A stretch of DNA of 23,577 nt from a virus. Position numbers and translations under genes: made by a program. Under the pieces are notes generated by a model. It saw only the letters and a list, made by a program, of their open reading frames with translations, had not been told where the DNA came from and ran no database searches. This document shows, one piece after another, positions 6,948 to 14,062 of this stretch. The stretch spans positions 1-23,577 of IMG/VR virus record IMGVR_UViG_3300010396_000102; one strand, written 5' to 3'. Position 1 is the stretch's first letter. Each line of letters opens with the position of its first letter.

Positions 6948-7280
6948 CTAATTTGTCTCCAGTTTCATTGAAACCGTGGACGAGCCCTGTTTTCCCTTTC
7001 GCGGAAGACCTCCTGGGAATAGCTCATGCAGCTTCGATCTGGACACATCAAAGTCTCGCATTACCTGTTTCACGGGAATCCCCGCCTCCAACGAACGCCG
7101 AATCTCCACCAGGGGGTAGGTTCGAACTGCTGCAGGGAAATATGGCTGCTCGCCGGCAAAGCACTGCATAACCGATTCCACGAACGGCAGCGCCATGCGC
7201 TCGCTGATGCCGATATCGGCTCGCATGGCGGCCAAGATTCGCTCTCTAAGTTCTTCTGCTGATTCGGTGCGCTTTGCCAT
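6948..7280 (-). CDS. Mor-like (Mor/C family) HTH transcription regulator
   Basis: A 110-residue basic protein. An N-terminal helical part (ERILAAMRADIGISERMALPFVESVMQ) leads into FAGEQPYFPAA, which matches the 'GGxQVYIP' hinge of phage Mu Mor and C proteins. A C-terminal helix-turn-helix follows (PLVEIRRSLEAGIPVKQVMRDFDVSRSKLHELF). Mor-family dimers bind a dyad upstream of sigma-70 promoters and activate middle or late genes. The start ATG 7280 overlaps the terminase stop as TAATG; a longer start at 7292 is possible but unlikely. A transcription factor coupled to terminase and ahead of portal genes is unusual and may regulate late genes in place of a Q-type antiterminator, none of which is visible. 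The family call is from motif layout; the target is unknown. Confidence 0.65.
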   Translation of the reverse strand: MAKRTESAEELRERILAAMRADIGISERMALPFVESVMQCFAGEQPYFPAAVRTYPLVEIRRSLEAGIPVKQVMRDFDVSRSKLHELFPGGLPRKGKQGSSTVSMKLETN

Positions 7281-9199
7281 TACAGCGCCCATCCGTCGCG
7301 TGCCATTCCGCGGCTACGCGGCCGGGCCGGCTGCGTTCCACGCGAAACGCTTTTCACATCGGGTTGGGCTGGCGCAGGCGCTGTTTCACGGGAATCGGAA
7401 TTGTTCACCGTCAGCAACAGGCGGGCCTCCAGAACATCCCAGTCTGCGCGCGTGTAGCGATGCAGACGGACCTCTGGGTGATGTGCGGCAGCGTAGGCAT
7501 AGACCCAAGTGTCCAGCGGCTCGTTGCGTGCAACCCTCTTCTCAAAACGGTTCTTCACCGGGTTGTAGACCTCCGACACCAAACCGGGGAAGTACTCATC
7601 CGGCAGCTCATCGCTGAAATGCACCAATCGCAACTCGACGGCGCGCTCTGCATCGGCAGAGAGGCGGCTATACAGATAGTGCTTTGCAGCCACGGTGCCG
7701 ACATGGTGAATGGTGATGCCACGCTTGTCCGTTTTTCCGTTCCAGGTCACGTCAGCCAGCTTGCCCTTCGACAGCACCGGGGCGTTGTTAGGAACGGCAC
7801 CGAAAATACACATGGGTCTGGTGACACGCCGCTGGCGAACGTAGTTCTTTACCGCCTCCGTGCGGTGGCCACCGGCGTCAATAGCGACCGCCATCGGACG
7901 CAGAAGAGCGCCGTCCGCTCGCTCGATGGCGCGGTTCAGAAGGTCCGTCAGCGCAACCCAGACGGCATCCTCTGCGGGATCGCCCTGAAGTTCCACATAA
8001 TCCAAGGTCCAAGCGGTCATGCCACGCCCCCAGCCAACGGTGTGGACCGCGAGGCGGCCATCTTGGGTATCGACACCCACTGTGACCGCCAGCACCCCGA
8101 GCGGAGCCAGGCGCAGGGCGTAGGGCTCGGCGCGATCCTTGATCACGTTGTGCTTGACCGCGCGCATCGACGGGTCTTCCCACGTCTCGGCCAGCCGGTC
8201 ATTCACGAAGGTTTTGAGGGAGGCAGGATCACCCTGCGCCTCCAGCCACTCCTTCACCAGGTCCAGCCAGCGCGGCCCCAGGCCGAACTGGTAGTAAAGA
8301 CAATTGATGGTGTAGCCGCGAATCGGCGAATCAGGGTTGGCAGCCACCCAGCGCCCATTGGCAATCATGTCGGTCTTGAAGTGTTCCTCGATGGCGACGC
8401 CACATTCGCAACAGGCGTACCACGCGTGCCTCCTGTCAGGCGACCACACCAGGCCACTCCACTGCAGTGCCTGGTAATGACCGCAGTGGGGGCACGGCAC
8501 GTGATATCGGCGCTGGTCGCTCTTGTCGTACAGCTTCGCGATCCGGCTGAGTCCGGCGATGCCAGGCGTACTGATGTACTGGCGCTTGTAGGTGGTCGGG
8601 AAGGACGACGTGCGGCCATCCAGCATCTTCACCGGGTCGTCGCCGGTGGAGAGCTGCTGGGGCGCTTCGTCGATTTCATCCACCTGCAGGTACTTCACCG
8701 TCGAGGACTTCAGGCGCTGCGGGCTGCCCATGTGCTCCACGAACAGCTGGCCACCAGCGAAGTCCTTGAACGTGCGCTGGTTGGCGCTGTCGCGGCTGGC
8801 GGTGCTGGTCAGCGCCTTCTTGACCGCTGCGCACACCTCGATCATCGGGTTGAGCTTCTGGGCGATCCACTTGTTCATGGACACCTCACCCGGCAGCGCA
8901 TACATCATCGGGCCCGGCGCATAGTCCATCCAGTAGGCCATGGCATTGGTCGCCAGCTGGCTCTTGCCGAACTGGATCGGAAACATGCAGACCTGGTCAT
9001 GCACTGGGCTGCGGGCAGACATGTTGTCCATCGGCTCACGCAGCGGCGGATTGCGATCCGTCACCCAACGGCCAGGTTTGCTGCCGCTCTTCGTGGACAG
9101 GCGCATGTTCTCATCGCACCACTGCGACACGCTCATGGGCCGCCGCGGCTGGAGCGAGCGCGCCAGCACCGACGCCAGGCAACTCTGTGCCTCCATCAT
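7280..9199 (-). CDS. Terminase large subunit, lambda gpA family
   Basis: A 639-residue packaging motor and nuclease (lambda gpA is 641). Visible features: a deviant Walker A, IQFGKSQLA (residues 75-83), with the pattern typical of gpA proteins; Walker B YLQVDEIDE (170-177) with Asp174 and Glu175; a zinc site CPHCG...CCECG (236-267); and nuclease acidic residues in VTVGVDTQDGRL (Asp377) and VAIDAGGHRTEAV (Asp441). The start ATG 9199 overlaps the small-subunit stop (ATGATG), and the stop overlaps the Mor-like start. gpA-type enzymes cut at cos sites, which makes cos packaging the expected mode and points to the repeat-rich gap upstream of the small subunit as the cos region. No signs of disruption. 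Confidence 0.95.
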   Translation of the reverse strand: MMEAQSCLASVLARSLQPRRPMSVSQWCDENMRLSTKSGSKPGRWVTDRNPPLREPMDNMSARSPVHDQVCMFPIQFGKSQLATNAMAYWMDYAPGPMMYALPGEVSMNKWIAQKLNPMIEVCAAVKKALTSTASRDSANQRTFKDFAGGQLFVEHMGSPQRLKSSTVKYLQVDEIDEAPQQLSTGDDPVKMLDGRTSSFPTTYKRQYISTPGIAGLSRIAKLYDKSDQRRYHVPCPHCGHYQALQWSGLVWSPDRRHAWYACCECGVAIEEHFKTDMIANGRWVAANPDSPIRGYTINCLYYQFGLGPRWLDLVKEWLEAQGDPASLKTFVNDRLAETWEDPSMRAVKHNVIKDRAEPYALRLAPLGVLAVTVGVDTQDGRLAVHTVGWGRGMTAWTLDYVELQGDPAEDAVWVALTDLLNRAIERADGALLRPMAVAIDAGGHRTEAVKNYVRQRRVTRPMCIFGAVPNNAPVLSKGKLADVTWNGKTDKRGITIHHVGTVAAKHYLYSRLSADAERAVELRLVHFSDELPDEYFPGLVSEVYNPVKNRFEKRVARNEPLDTWVYAYAAAHHPEVRLHRYTRADWDVLEARLLLTVNNSDSRETAPAPAQPDVKSVSRGTQPARPRSRGMARDGWAL

Positions 9200-9843
9200 T
9201 CCGCTGCCTCCGCGGCTTTGGCCGCCAACGTGCGGAAGCCCTGGCTCAGTTCTTCCAGTGCGTGGCTCACCTCATCCCACACCAGCCGCCGGCACCCAGC
9301 CTCATCCAGCGTTGCAGCCAGCTGCGGCGCCAGCGTGTCGGCCAAGCGCTCCATCGCTCCCCGGAACGTCGTTGCGTGCTCAGCGAGGAAGGCTTCCACG
9401 TCAGCGCGAGGCAACAGCAACCCCAGTTCCTTCTGCAGCGTGATATGCGCCATGTGCGCGTCGGTCTCTGCCTTGTCGGCCAGCGCCTTGGCCTTGCGCG
9501 CGGAATCCGGCGTCTGGGGACGGCCCGCGCGTGCCGTTCTGGCGTCGGCGTCGTCGTCGCCATCCTCATCCTCGTCATCGATATCGGCGTCGAGGTCATT
9601 GGCGCCCTCCCCGCTCCCCACAAGCGAGCTACCACGCTCATCGGCATGCCGCTGAGCGACACCGGCATACACCGGGTCTGCGGTGCGAGCGTAGAGCTCC
9701 AGCGAGGCGGCCTTCAGGAATCCCTTGCCGCCAGCACCCACCACCACCCTGCCCTTCTTCCTCAGCTCGACCACGTAGGACGGCTTGCAGCCGATCAGCG
9801 TGGCCAGCTCTTTGCCAGTGATCGTCAGGTCTTCCTCAGCCAT
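9196..9843 (-). CDS. Terminase small subunit, Nu1-like
   Basis: A 215-residue DNA-recognition subunit. The N-terminal residues 5-50 (LTITGKELATLIGCKPSYVVELRKKG...KGFLKAASLELY) form a winged helix-turn-helix like Nu1, which binds cosB. Residues 83-100 are an extraordinary acidic run (almost all Asp/Glu), followed by a basic hinge (ARTARAGRP). A coiled helix (SARKAKALADKAETDAHMA) and a C-terminal helical domain (about 145-215) that should contact the large subunit complete it. The ATG at 9843 directly follows the repeat-rich candidate cos segment, the same place Nu1 occupies in lambda. The acidic linker is encoded by a GAC/GAT-rich tract near 9545-9600 prone to length change. The C-terminal half matches 'DUF1441/Nu1' style proteins. 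Confidence 0.85.
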   Translation of the reverse strand: MAEEDLTITGKELATLIGCKPSYVVELRKKGRVVVGAGGKGFLKAASLELYARTADPVYAGVAQRHADERGSSLVGSGEGANDLDADIDDEDEDGDDDADARTARAGRPQTPDSARKAKALADKAETDAHMAHITLQKELGLLLPRADVEAFLAEHATTFRGAMERLADTLAPQLAATLDEAGCRRLVWDEVSHALEELSQGFRTLAAKAAEAAE

Positions 9844-10189
9844 TGATACCCCCTACTCCATTCCCTTCGAAGATCGTTAAAGCGGAAAATCGCGCGCGCG
9901 CGAGCATGTGCGGGCTGTGCGGCGGCGTGTGCGGGATGCGATAGCCGCTGAATCGATGTGGCACAGGGCGTGTGCGGCGCGTGCGGGATGTGCGGTCACC
10001 TACATACGCACGCGAGGCGCATTGCGGTGTCGCAGCGAGATACCCGTTCGCGCCCGCGCCCGCCCATGTAGGCCGATGCCCGCACGTCCCGCACACGCCT
10101 ACTGCCGCAAGAGATTCAGGGCAATTCAATGCCCGCACCTCTGACCGCACATCCCGCACACACCGCACATTGATGGGCACAGTGATCAT
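9836..10189 (-). CDS. Doubtful ORF across the repeat-rich cos candidate
   Basis: An open frame of 117 codons whose ATG (10189) overlaps the primase stop as ATGA and whose stop overlaps the terminase start. The product has no recognisable domain; its Arg/Cys-rich pieces (VRCVRDVRSEVR, CGTCG) simply reflect the GTGCGG repeats. The third codon positions look less GC-biased than in neighbouring genes. I list it because both ends are coupled, but a non-coding packaging site is the better explanation. Confidence 0.25.
   Translation of the reverse strand: MITVPINVRCVRDVRSEVRALNCPESLAAVGVCGTCGHRPTWAGAGANGYLAATPQCASRAYVGDRTSRTRRTRPVPHRFSGYRIPHTPPHSPHMLARARFSALTIFEGNGVGGING
9906..10168. repeat. Interleaved inverted GTGCGG repeats; candidate cos / terminase-binding region
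   Basis: This is most of the only gap over 300 bases in the window (9844-10185). Unit B (9972-9998) and its inverted partner B' (10142-10168) match over 27 bases with two mismatches. Unit A (9924-9936) and inverted A' (10087-10099) match perfectly over 13 bases. The order A-B-A'-B' is interleaved rather than nested. Further GTGCGG copies lie at 9908-9922, and a CG-dinucleotide run precedes at about 9891-9902. In lambda, cos with repeated terminase-binding R sites sits immediately before Nu1. The gene order here is the same, so cos is the leading interpretation; a replication origin beside the primase gene is the alternative. Confidence 0.55.
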
Positions 10190-12600
10190 GCACGCCCCTT
10201 GTAGTCGGAAAACATGCGACGGAAGGACACGACCTGGTCTCCCAGCCATGCTGCCTCTGTCTTCCCGTCAGGCACGGTGCAGTTGCCGAGCATCAGGAAG
10301 CCGTGGGGTCCGTTCACGCTCTGCTCGATCTGGTAGCGCTTGCGCGCCCGATCGGGATGGGTGATCTGGCGCTTGCGCACCAGCGCATTGATGAACTTGG
10401 GCGAAGGTGCTGGGCGCGGTAGACCCTCTCGCGCGCACCAAGCCTTGTAGACCTCGTACCACTCCTTCGACAGCGCAGGCATGGGCTTGAGCCCGGGGAT
10501 GTCGTCTCCGTAAAGCTCATCCAAGAACCGCTGCGGGCTATCCTGGCTCAGGCCAATCAGCTCCTCTTTCGCCTGGGTCATCGGCGGGTTGGTGCCATTG
10601 GTGAAGCCGGTCAGATCCACCTGCAGCAAATAGTGGTGCAGCGCCGCCGTGGCGCCATTGCGGATCTCGGCCAGCACCTCGGTGTAGAACTCTTGACTGA
10701 GCTTGTCCGGCGTCCAGATCACCGCGTGGCGACGGTCGTCCTCTTCCAGCACGACCGGCATCGCCTCGTTCGAGAGGAACACCAAGTTGGCATGGTTGTC
10801 TTCCTCGTAGGCCTGAATGTTCTTCGGGTTGATGCGGATGCGGTCACCCGTGATCAGCGCCTTGAGCTTGTTCTTCAGGTGGTACACCTCGGTGCGTGCA
10901 ACCACTTCGTCGGCCAGCAGGAACAGCTTGCGGCTCGCCCAGTCGTTGAACTTGTCTTCCAGCGCCGCCTGGTCAAGCACCCGGCCGTACTCACCGTAGA
11001 GCTTCATGTACTCATCGAAGAACATGTTCTTGCCGGTGCCCTGCGGACCATGGATGACGATGGTCGATTTCATCTTGGCGCCAGGGTGCTGCAGCGGGTA
11101 GGCCAGCCACTTGACCACCCAGTCGTACAGCGCCTTCTGGTTAGCCTCGTTGCCGCACATATGCCAGAGCAGCTGCAGCAGACGGTCGCAGTTGCCCTCC
11201 TGCGGCACCGTCGGCCAACCGGCAAAGAGGTTGCACGTCACCCCGGGCTTCTCGCATGACGGGTCGAAGTCCACTTCCCGCACCCGCACGATTGACCGAT
11301 CCGAATGCTCCATCCACGCCCGGTGCAGTTCCTTGCGCACGCATGCATCGCGCATGTCGCCCAGGGCAACCAGCATGTGCTCTTCGTGGTCGAACACCGT
11401 GCCACCCTGCCCGTAGACCAGAGCGAAGCGCTCAAGCAGCTCGTTCAGCGAGTGGATCGGGGCAAGACGATCATTCCCCTTGCCCCCGTCGCTGGTGATG
11501 GAAGGCGCGCGTTTTTCGGCAGGCACCCGCCACGACAGCTCCGTAAGGCGGGCCTCGACTTGGGCGCGAACGACATGCAGGCCTTCCTCGGCGTGCAGAT
11601 CGTTGAAGTCGCTGACCTTGCGGCCGTTGTCGATGAAGCGCTCCCGCCTGGCCGGCTCATCGGAAAAGAACGGGTGCAGCACCGCTCCGCCCACGTCCAG
11701 CGCCGCGGCCTCGGCACCGAGCAGGCCTGCATTCGACGCGCCGTGCGGCTGCGCGCACGATGGGCAGAACTGCGGATGGTCGGCCAGCACCAAGCGGCTC
11801 TTGCAGTGACGGCATTTCTGCAACACGTCGTCGTCGGCGCACATCAGGATCTTGATGCCGCGATAGCGCTTCGCCAGCGCCGAGGCGACGGCAAGCAGGT
11901 TGCCCGCATCGAACGCCACGGCAACCGGGTAGCCCGTCGCCATGTGCAGCGTGGCCGCAGTGGCATAGCCCTCGGCCACCAGCAGGATCCACTGCGGGCT
12001 TCCGCCGATCAGGTGAAAGTGGCCCTTCTTGACCATACCGACCGGCCAGTACTCCTTCGCTGGCTTGCGCCCTGCCGCAGCCAGCTTGGCGCTGCGCAGC
12101 ACCTGCAGGCCGTGCACCTGGCCGTTGACGTCCAGCAGCGGGACAAGTGCCGCGCCGGTAGTGCCGTAGCGAAGGCCAAAACCCTGCACACCCTTACTGA
12201 CCAGGTAGTCAGCTTCGCCAACGGCGTTGGCCTTCGCCCAGGCCGACGTTGCCCGCGCGGCCGCACGCTTCGCTTGGCTCTGCCGGGCGGACTCCGCCCG
12301 GCGACGATCCTCGGCCAACCGATTGCGCAGCGCTTCCCGCTGCTCATCGGAGAAGGTCTTGTCGCGCTTGCGCAGATCGACCTTCGTTGCGCCGTTCTCG
12401 TTGCCGTGCCAGACGCCATACGTGCCGACGACCAGCACTTCACCGGCAGAGGTGTTCAGTTCGTGGAGCGCGTACCAGCCGCGTCGCTCGCGTGAACCCT
12501 CGACCCGGCAGCGGACCATGCGTCCGGTGGTGTCCAGTTCTGTGACCAACAGGCCAGCGGACTGCAGCTGCTGCAGCACATCCCCATAGTTCTCAGACAT
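10186..12600 (-). CDS. TOPRIM primase / SF3-type helicase replication protein
   Basis: An 804-residue replication protein. A TOPRIM core is seen at about 205-310: VAEGYATAATL with Glu210, then ILMCADDD (Asp256-258) and NAGLLGAEAA. Between the acidic DDD and that helix sits a four-cysteine zinc ribbon (Cys263, Cys266, Cys279, Cys282). A helicase of the DUF5906/SF3 type follows: Walker A GPQGTGKN (518-525), Walker B LFLLADEV (559-566) and a sensor segment NLVFLSNEAMPV. The N-terminal 80 residues look like the P4-alpha/DUF3987-type accessory region. The protein would prime and unwind phage DNA at the origin and probably makes initiation by a separate protein unnecessary. The start ATG 12600 directly follows the previous stop (TGAATG). 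Confidence 0.88.
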   Translation of the reverse strand: MSENYGDVLQQLQSAGLLVTELDTTGRMVRCRVEGSRERRGWYALHELNTSAGEVLVVGTYGVWHGNENGATKVDLRKRDKTFSDEQREALRNRLAEDRRRAESARQSQAKRAAARATSAWAKANAVGEADYLVSKGVQGFGLRYGTTGAALVPLLDVNGQVHGLQVLRSAKLAAAGRKPAKEYWPVGMVKKGHFHLIGGSPQWILLVAEGYATAATLHMATGYPVAVAFDAGNLLAVASALAKRYRGIKILMCADDDVLQKCRHCKSRLVLADHPQFCPSCAQPHGASNAGLLGAEAAALDVGGAVLHPFFSDEPARRERFIDNGRKVSDFNDLHAEEGLHVVRAQVEARLTELSWRVPAEKRAPSITSDGGKGNDRLAPIHSLNELLERFALVYGQGGTVFDHEEHMLVALGDMRDACVRKELHRAWMEHSDRSIVRVREVDFDPSCEKPGVTCNLFAGWPTVPQEGNCDRLLQLLWHMCGNEANQKALYDWVVKWLAYPLQHPGAKMKSTIVIHGPQGTGKNMFFDEYMKLYGEYGRVLDQAALEDKFNDWASRKLFLLADEVVARTEVYHLKNKLKALITGDRIRINPKNIQAYEEDNHANLVFLSNEAMPVVLEEDDRRHAVIWTPDKLSQEFYTEVLAEIRNGATAALHHYLLQVDLTGFTNGTNPPMTQAKEELIGLSQDSPQRFLDELYGDDIPGLKPMPALSKEWYEVYKAWCAREGLPRPAPSPKFINALVRKRQITHPDRARKRYQIEQSVNGPHGFLMLGNCTVPDGKTEAAWLGDQVVSFRRMFSDYKGRA

Positions 12601-12795
12601 TCAGTAGTTTCCCGAGCCGCTATCTACCCAGGAAATGCGCGTCCCAATACCCGCGTCCGTCAGGTCCAGGGAGGACCCATCGCTGGTATCGAGAATGCCT
12701 CTCAGCACCAGGGCGGATTCAGTTGCGTAGGCAGCACGCGGCCTTTCACAAGCCACCCGGGGGGATGGGGCCGAATCAATGCTTGCGTGGTACAT
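12601..12795 (-). CDS. Small hypothetical protein upstream of primase
   Basis: A 64-residue frame from ATG 12795 with GGAA a few bases upstream, ending directly at the primase ATG (TGAATG), so the two genes are translationally linked. It overlaps the previous gene by 20 bases. The product (MYHASIDSAPSPRVACERP..., ending WVDSGSGNY) shows no domain, signal or membrane segment. It is acidic and serine-rich at its C-terminus. The tight fit between two genes favours a real gene, but a protein-level match is lacking. A longer frame to 12885 is open but would overlap the neighbour more. Confidence 0.5.
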   Translation of the reverse strand: MYHASIDSAPSPRVACERPRAAYATESALVLRGILDTSDGSSLDLTDAGIGTRISWVDSGSGNY

Positions 12796-13006
12796 CAGGA
12801 TTCCCCAAAGGCAGGCAGTGCTGCCGGTTGTCGTGTTGCTCTTGTTGTTGACGGAGGCGCTCGCGCTCTTCCAATGCTTCGTCACCTACCAGCCCGGGCA
12901 CCGCATCTGTCAGGGCCAGGGCCGCGAGTTCCATGGCCTGTCGTGCGGCTGCGCTGGCTGGACCACGCCTTCGATATCTGGATCGATGGGCGCGGTAGAT
13001 CGCCAT
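12776..13006 (-). CDS. Small basic hypothetical protein
   Basis: A 76-residue frame starting at ATG 13006, one base after the stop of the CII-family gene (TGACATG), so re-initiation is likely. The N-terminus is strongly basic (AIYRAHRSRYRRRGP), the middle is a helix (ASAAARQAMELAALALTDAV) and the C-terminus is Glu/Gln/Arg-rich (EERERLRQQQEQHDNRQ). A basic tail plus helices would fit a small nucleic-acid-binding accessory protein of the replication cassette, but that is inference and no family is recognised. The upstream extension to 13039 is not needed. Confidence 0.55.
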   Translation of the reverse strand: MAIYRAHRSRYRRRGPASAAARQAMELAALALTDAVPGLVGDEALEERERLRQQQEQHDNRQHCLPLGNPDVPRKH

Positions 13007-13007
13007 G

Positions 13008-13538
13008 TCAGTCCTCTGCCCCAGACTTACCAGCCGCACGGCAGGCGTTTCGCTCCAAGCGGTAGCAGAGCCTGCGCACCTCTCGCGTCAGATCCTGGAT
13101 TCGATCTGCCTCGGGGACGGTCAGCTGCTGATCGGCCAAAGCGTCGATCCCCGCCCCGGCCAGCGCCCCAGTCAGTTTGTGCAACTCAAGTAATTTCGCT
13201 TGGATAGCGGCGAGCTCGTCGGGCCAACCGCCCTTAGGCGGCGGCGGGACGTAATCCACCATCAAGCTGTACTGACCTGCGAGCGAGCACACCCAGTCAG
13301 TGGCAATCTCCTGAGTACCGACGAACAGCAGCAAGTAGTCCGTCAGGATCTCAGCCATCTCCATCGAAACCGACTCACCATCGATGCCCCTGAGCTTCTT
13401 GCGTAACGTCTCAGCGGATATCGACTTGCCACGGCGCTTGCTGATGTGCGCGGCCGCATCCTGCAGCCCACCAGGCGCACGGGCAACCGCGTTGTTCAGC
13501 GCGTCCCGCCAATAGAGGTCTGAGCGCAGACAGGTCAT
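13008..13538 (-). CDS. Phage regulatory CII-family (CP76) protein
   Basis: A 176-residue regulator. The start ATG 13538 has GGGGGAAGC immediately upstream and overlaps the previous stop (ATGA). The N-terminal half reads DALNNAVARAPGGLQDAAAH...RRGKSISAETLRKKLRG...ESVSMEMAEILTDYL, the signature of the phage regulatory CII family (PF06892, Phage_CP76), a helix-turn-helix group replacing lambda CII in many proteobacterial phages. The C-terminal half is helical and dimer-like (AIQAKLLELHKLTGAL, REVRRLCYRLERNAC). Second position after cro in the leftward early operon equals cII in lambda, so it probably decides lysis versus lysogeny, perhaps by activating cI or int. Its DNA target is not identified. 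Confidence 0.82.
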   Translation of the reverse strand: MTCLRSDLYWRDALNNAVARAPGGLQDAAAHISKRRGKSISAETLRKKLRGIDGESVSMEMAEILTDYLLLFVGTQEIATDWVCSLAGQYSLMVDYVPPPPKGGWPDELAAIQAKLLELHKLTGALAGAGIDALADQQLTVPEADRIQDLTREVRRLCYRLERNACRAAGKSGAED

Positions 13539-13744
13539 GCTTCCCCCTGAAACACGCTGTCGATCATCGTGGGAATCCCGGCAACATCGCGGGCAGAATT
13601 CCACCCATGCCAGAGATCATCAGCTTCCCGCAGCGCATGCGGTTCACCGCGATCCGCGCATACGATGCGACAGCCGGCCTTGGCGGCGTTGTTGCCGTTC
13701 TTTTCGGGCCCGAGGATGGGGCACGGGCGCACCGTCACCTTCAT
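13535..13744 (-). CDS. Small hypothetical protein between cro and cII-like genes
   Basis: A 69-residue frame starting at ATG 13744, which overlaps the cro-like stop (ATGA), with GAGA seven bases upstream; its stop overlaps the next start (ATGA). The product begins MKVTVRPCPILGPEKNG, contains KAGCRIVCADRGEPHALREADDLWHGWN, and has three cysteines but no clear zinc-finger spacing. Double coupling and a place in the early operon make it a likely real gene. It is where lambda-type phages may carry cro-cII spacer genes. I do not recognise it. Confidence 0.6.
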   Translation of the reverse strand: MKVTVRPCPILGPEKNGNNAAKAGCRIVCADRGEPHALREADDLWHGWNSARDVAGIPTMIDSVFQGEA

Positions 13745-13977
13745 GCGATCTCTGCCGACCAGATGTCGGGCCGGATCGCAGACAGCGAGAGCGGCTCGCA
13801 TTCAAGCGAGCGGCTGATCTCGATAGACGCCAAATGAATCTTGCGCGCCAAAGTATGGCTGGGCTTCTTGTTCCTCCAGCCGGTTGCGCACTGCCACAGG
13901 TAACCCTCAGAACTGCCGGTCAGGGCAGCGAGGCGCCGCTTGCGTTCGGGATCCGAAATGAAGGTGAGTAGGTCCAT
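13741..13977 (-). CDS. Cro-like repressor (YdaS/Cro family HTH)
   Basis: A 78-residue protein starting MDLLTFISDPERKRRLAALTGSSE, followed by the characteristic YLWQCATGWRNKKPSHTLARKIHLAS. This is the YdaS/Cro helix-turn-helix pattern, in which one recognition helix sits around YLWQ...GWR. The end, LSAIRPDIW, is a common Cro tail. It is the first gene of the leftward early operon, divergent from the cI-like gene, and should compete for the same operators to push the phage toward lytic growth. ATG 13977 is only a few bases past the predicted promoter start and has no Shine-Dalgarno site, so the mRNA may be nearly leaderless. A longer frame to 14016 would cross the operator and is rejected. Confidence 0.8.
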   Translation of the reverse strand: MDLLTFISDPERKRRLAALTGSSEGYLWQCATGWRNKKPSHTLARKIHLASIEISRSLECEPLSLSAIRPDIWSAEIA

Positions 13978-13985
13978 AGGGCTAG

Positions 13986-14016
13986 TATTTAGCCGGGAGC
14001 TAAACCACTTTGTCAA
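13986..14016 (-). promoter_or_regulatory. Leftward early promoter (PR-like)
   Basis: A perfect TTGACA -35 (14016-14011, minus strand) is followed after 18-19 bases by a weak -10 (CTAAAT/TAAATA, about 13992-13986). Operator 1 covers the spacer and -10. It would drive cro and the whole replication-to-tail block. The -10 is poor, so the exact start is uncertain. Confidence 0.6.
13988..14004. promoter_or_regulatory. Operator 1 (TTTAGC-N5-GCTAAA, perfect)
   Basis: TTTAGC CGGGA GCTAAA is a perfect six-base inverted repeat with a five-base centre. It overlaps the cro promoter and so is a natural cI/Cro site. A second, overlapping dyad GGCTA-N5-TAGCC occupies 13980-13994. Three related sites occur at 14038, 15559 and 15586. 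Confidence 0.7.
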
Positions 14017-14039
14017 GCAGGCAGCGAAACACCCATGTT
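14010..14039 (+). promoter_or_regulatory. Repressor maintenance promoter (PRM-like)
   Basis: TTGTCA (14010-14015) and CATGTT (14034-14039), 18 bases apart, make a weak sigma-70 promoter toward cI. Its -35 overlaps the -35 of the opposite promoter almost base for base. Operator 2 covers its start region. Confidence 0.4.
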
Positions 14040-14054
14040 TAGCTACTAGCTACG
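14038..14054. promoter_or_regulatory. Operator 2 (TTTAGC-N5-GCTACG)
   Basis: TTTAGC TACTA GCTACG keeps the left half-site and four bases of the right half-site of operator 1. It lies 50 bases from operator 1 and just before the cI ATG (14063), so occupancy should block cI transcription. The sequence also contains TAGCTA...TAGCTA symmetry. Confidence 0.6.
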
Positions 14055-14062
14055 CTTCCAAC

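Noticed and set aside
7274-9655. A 793-codon plus-strand open frame
   Set aside because: It is antisense to the large terminase, which has full motifs and coupled ends. The plus-strand product is a His/Arg-rich shadow.
9891-9902. Alternating CG run as a possible Z-DNA or special regulatory site
   Set aside because: It is short and in a very GC-rich context; nothing beyond its closeness to the candidate cos region supports a function.
11305-12495. A 396-codon plus-strand open frame
   Set aside because: Antisense to the TOPRIM part of the primase-helicase, with no motif of its own.
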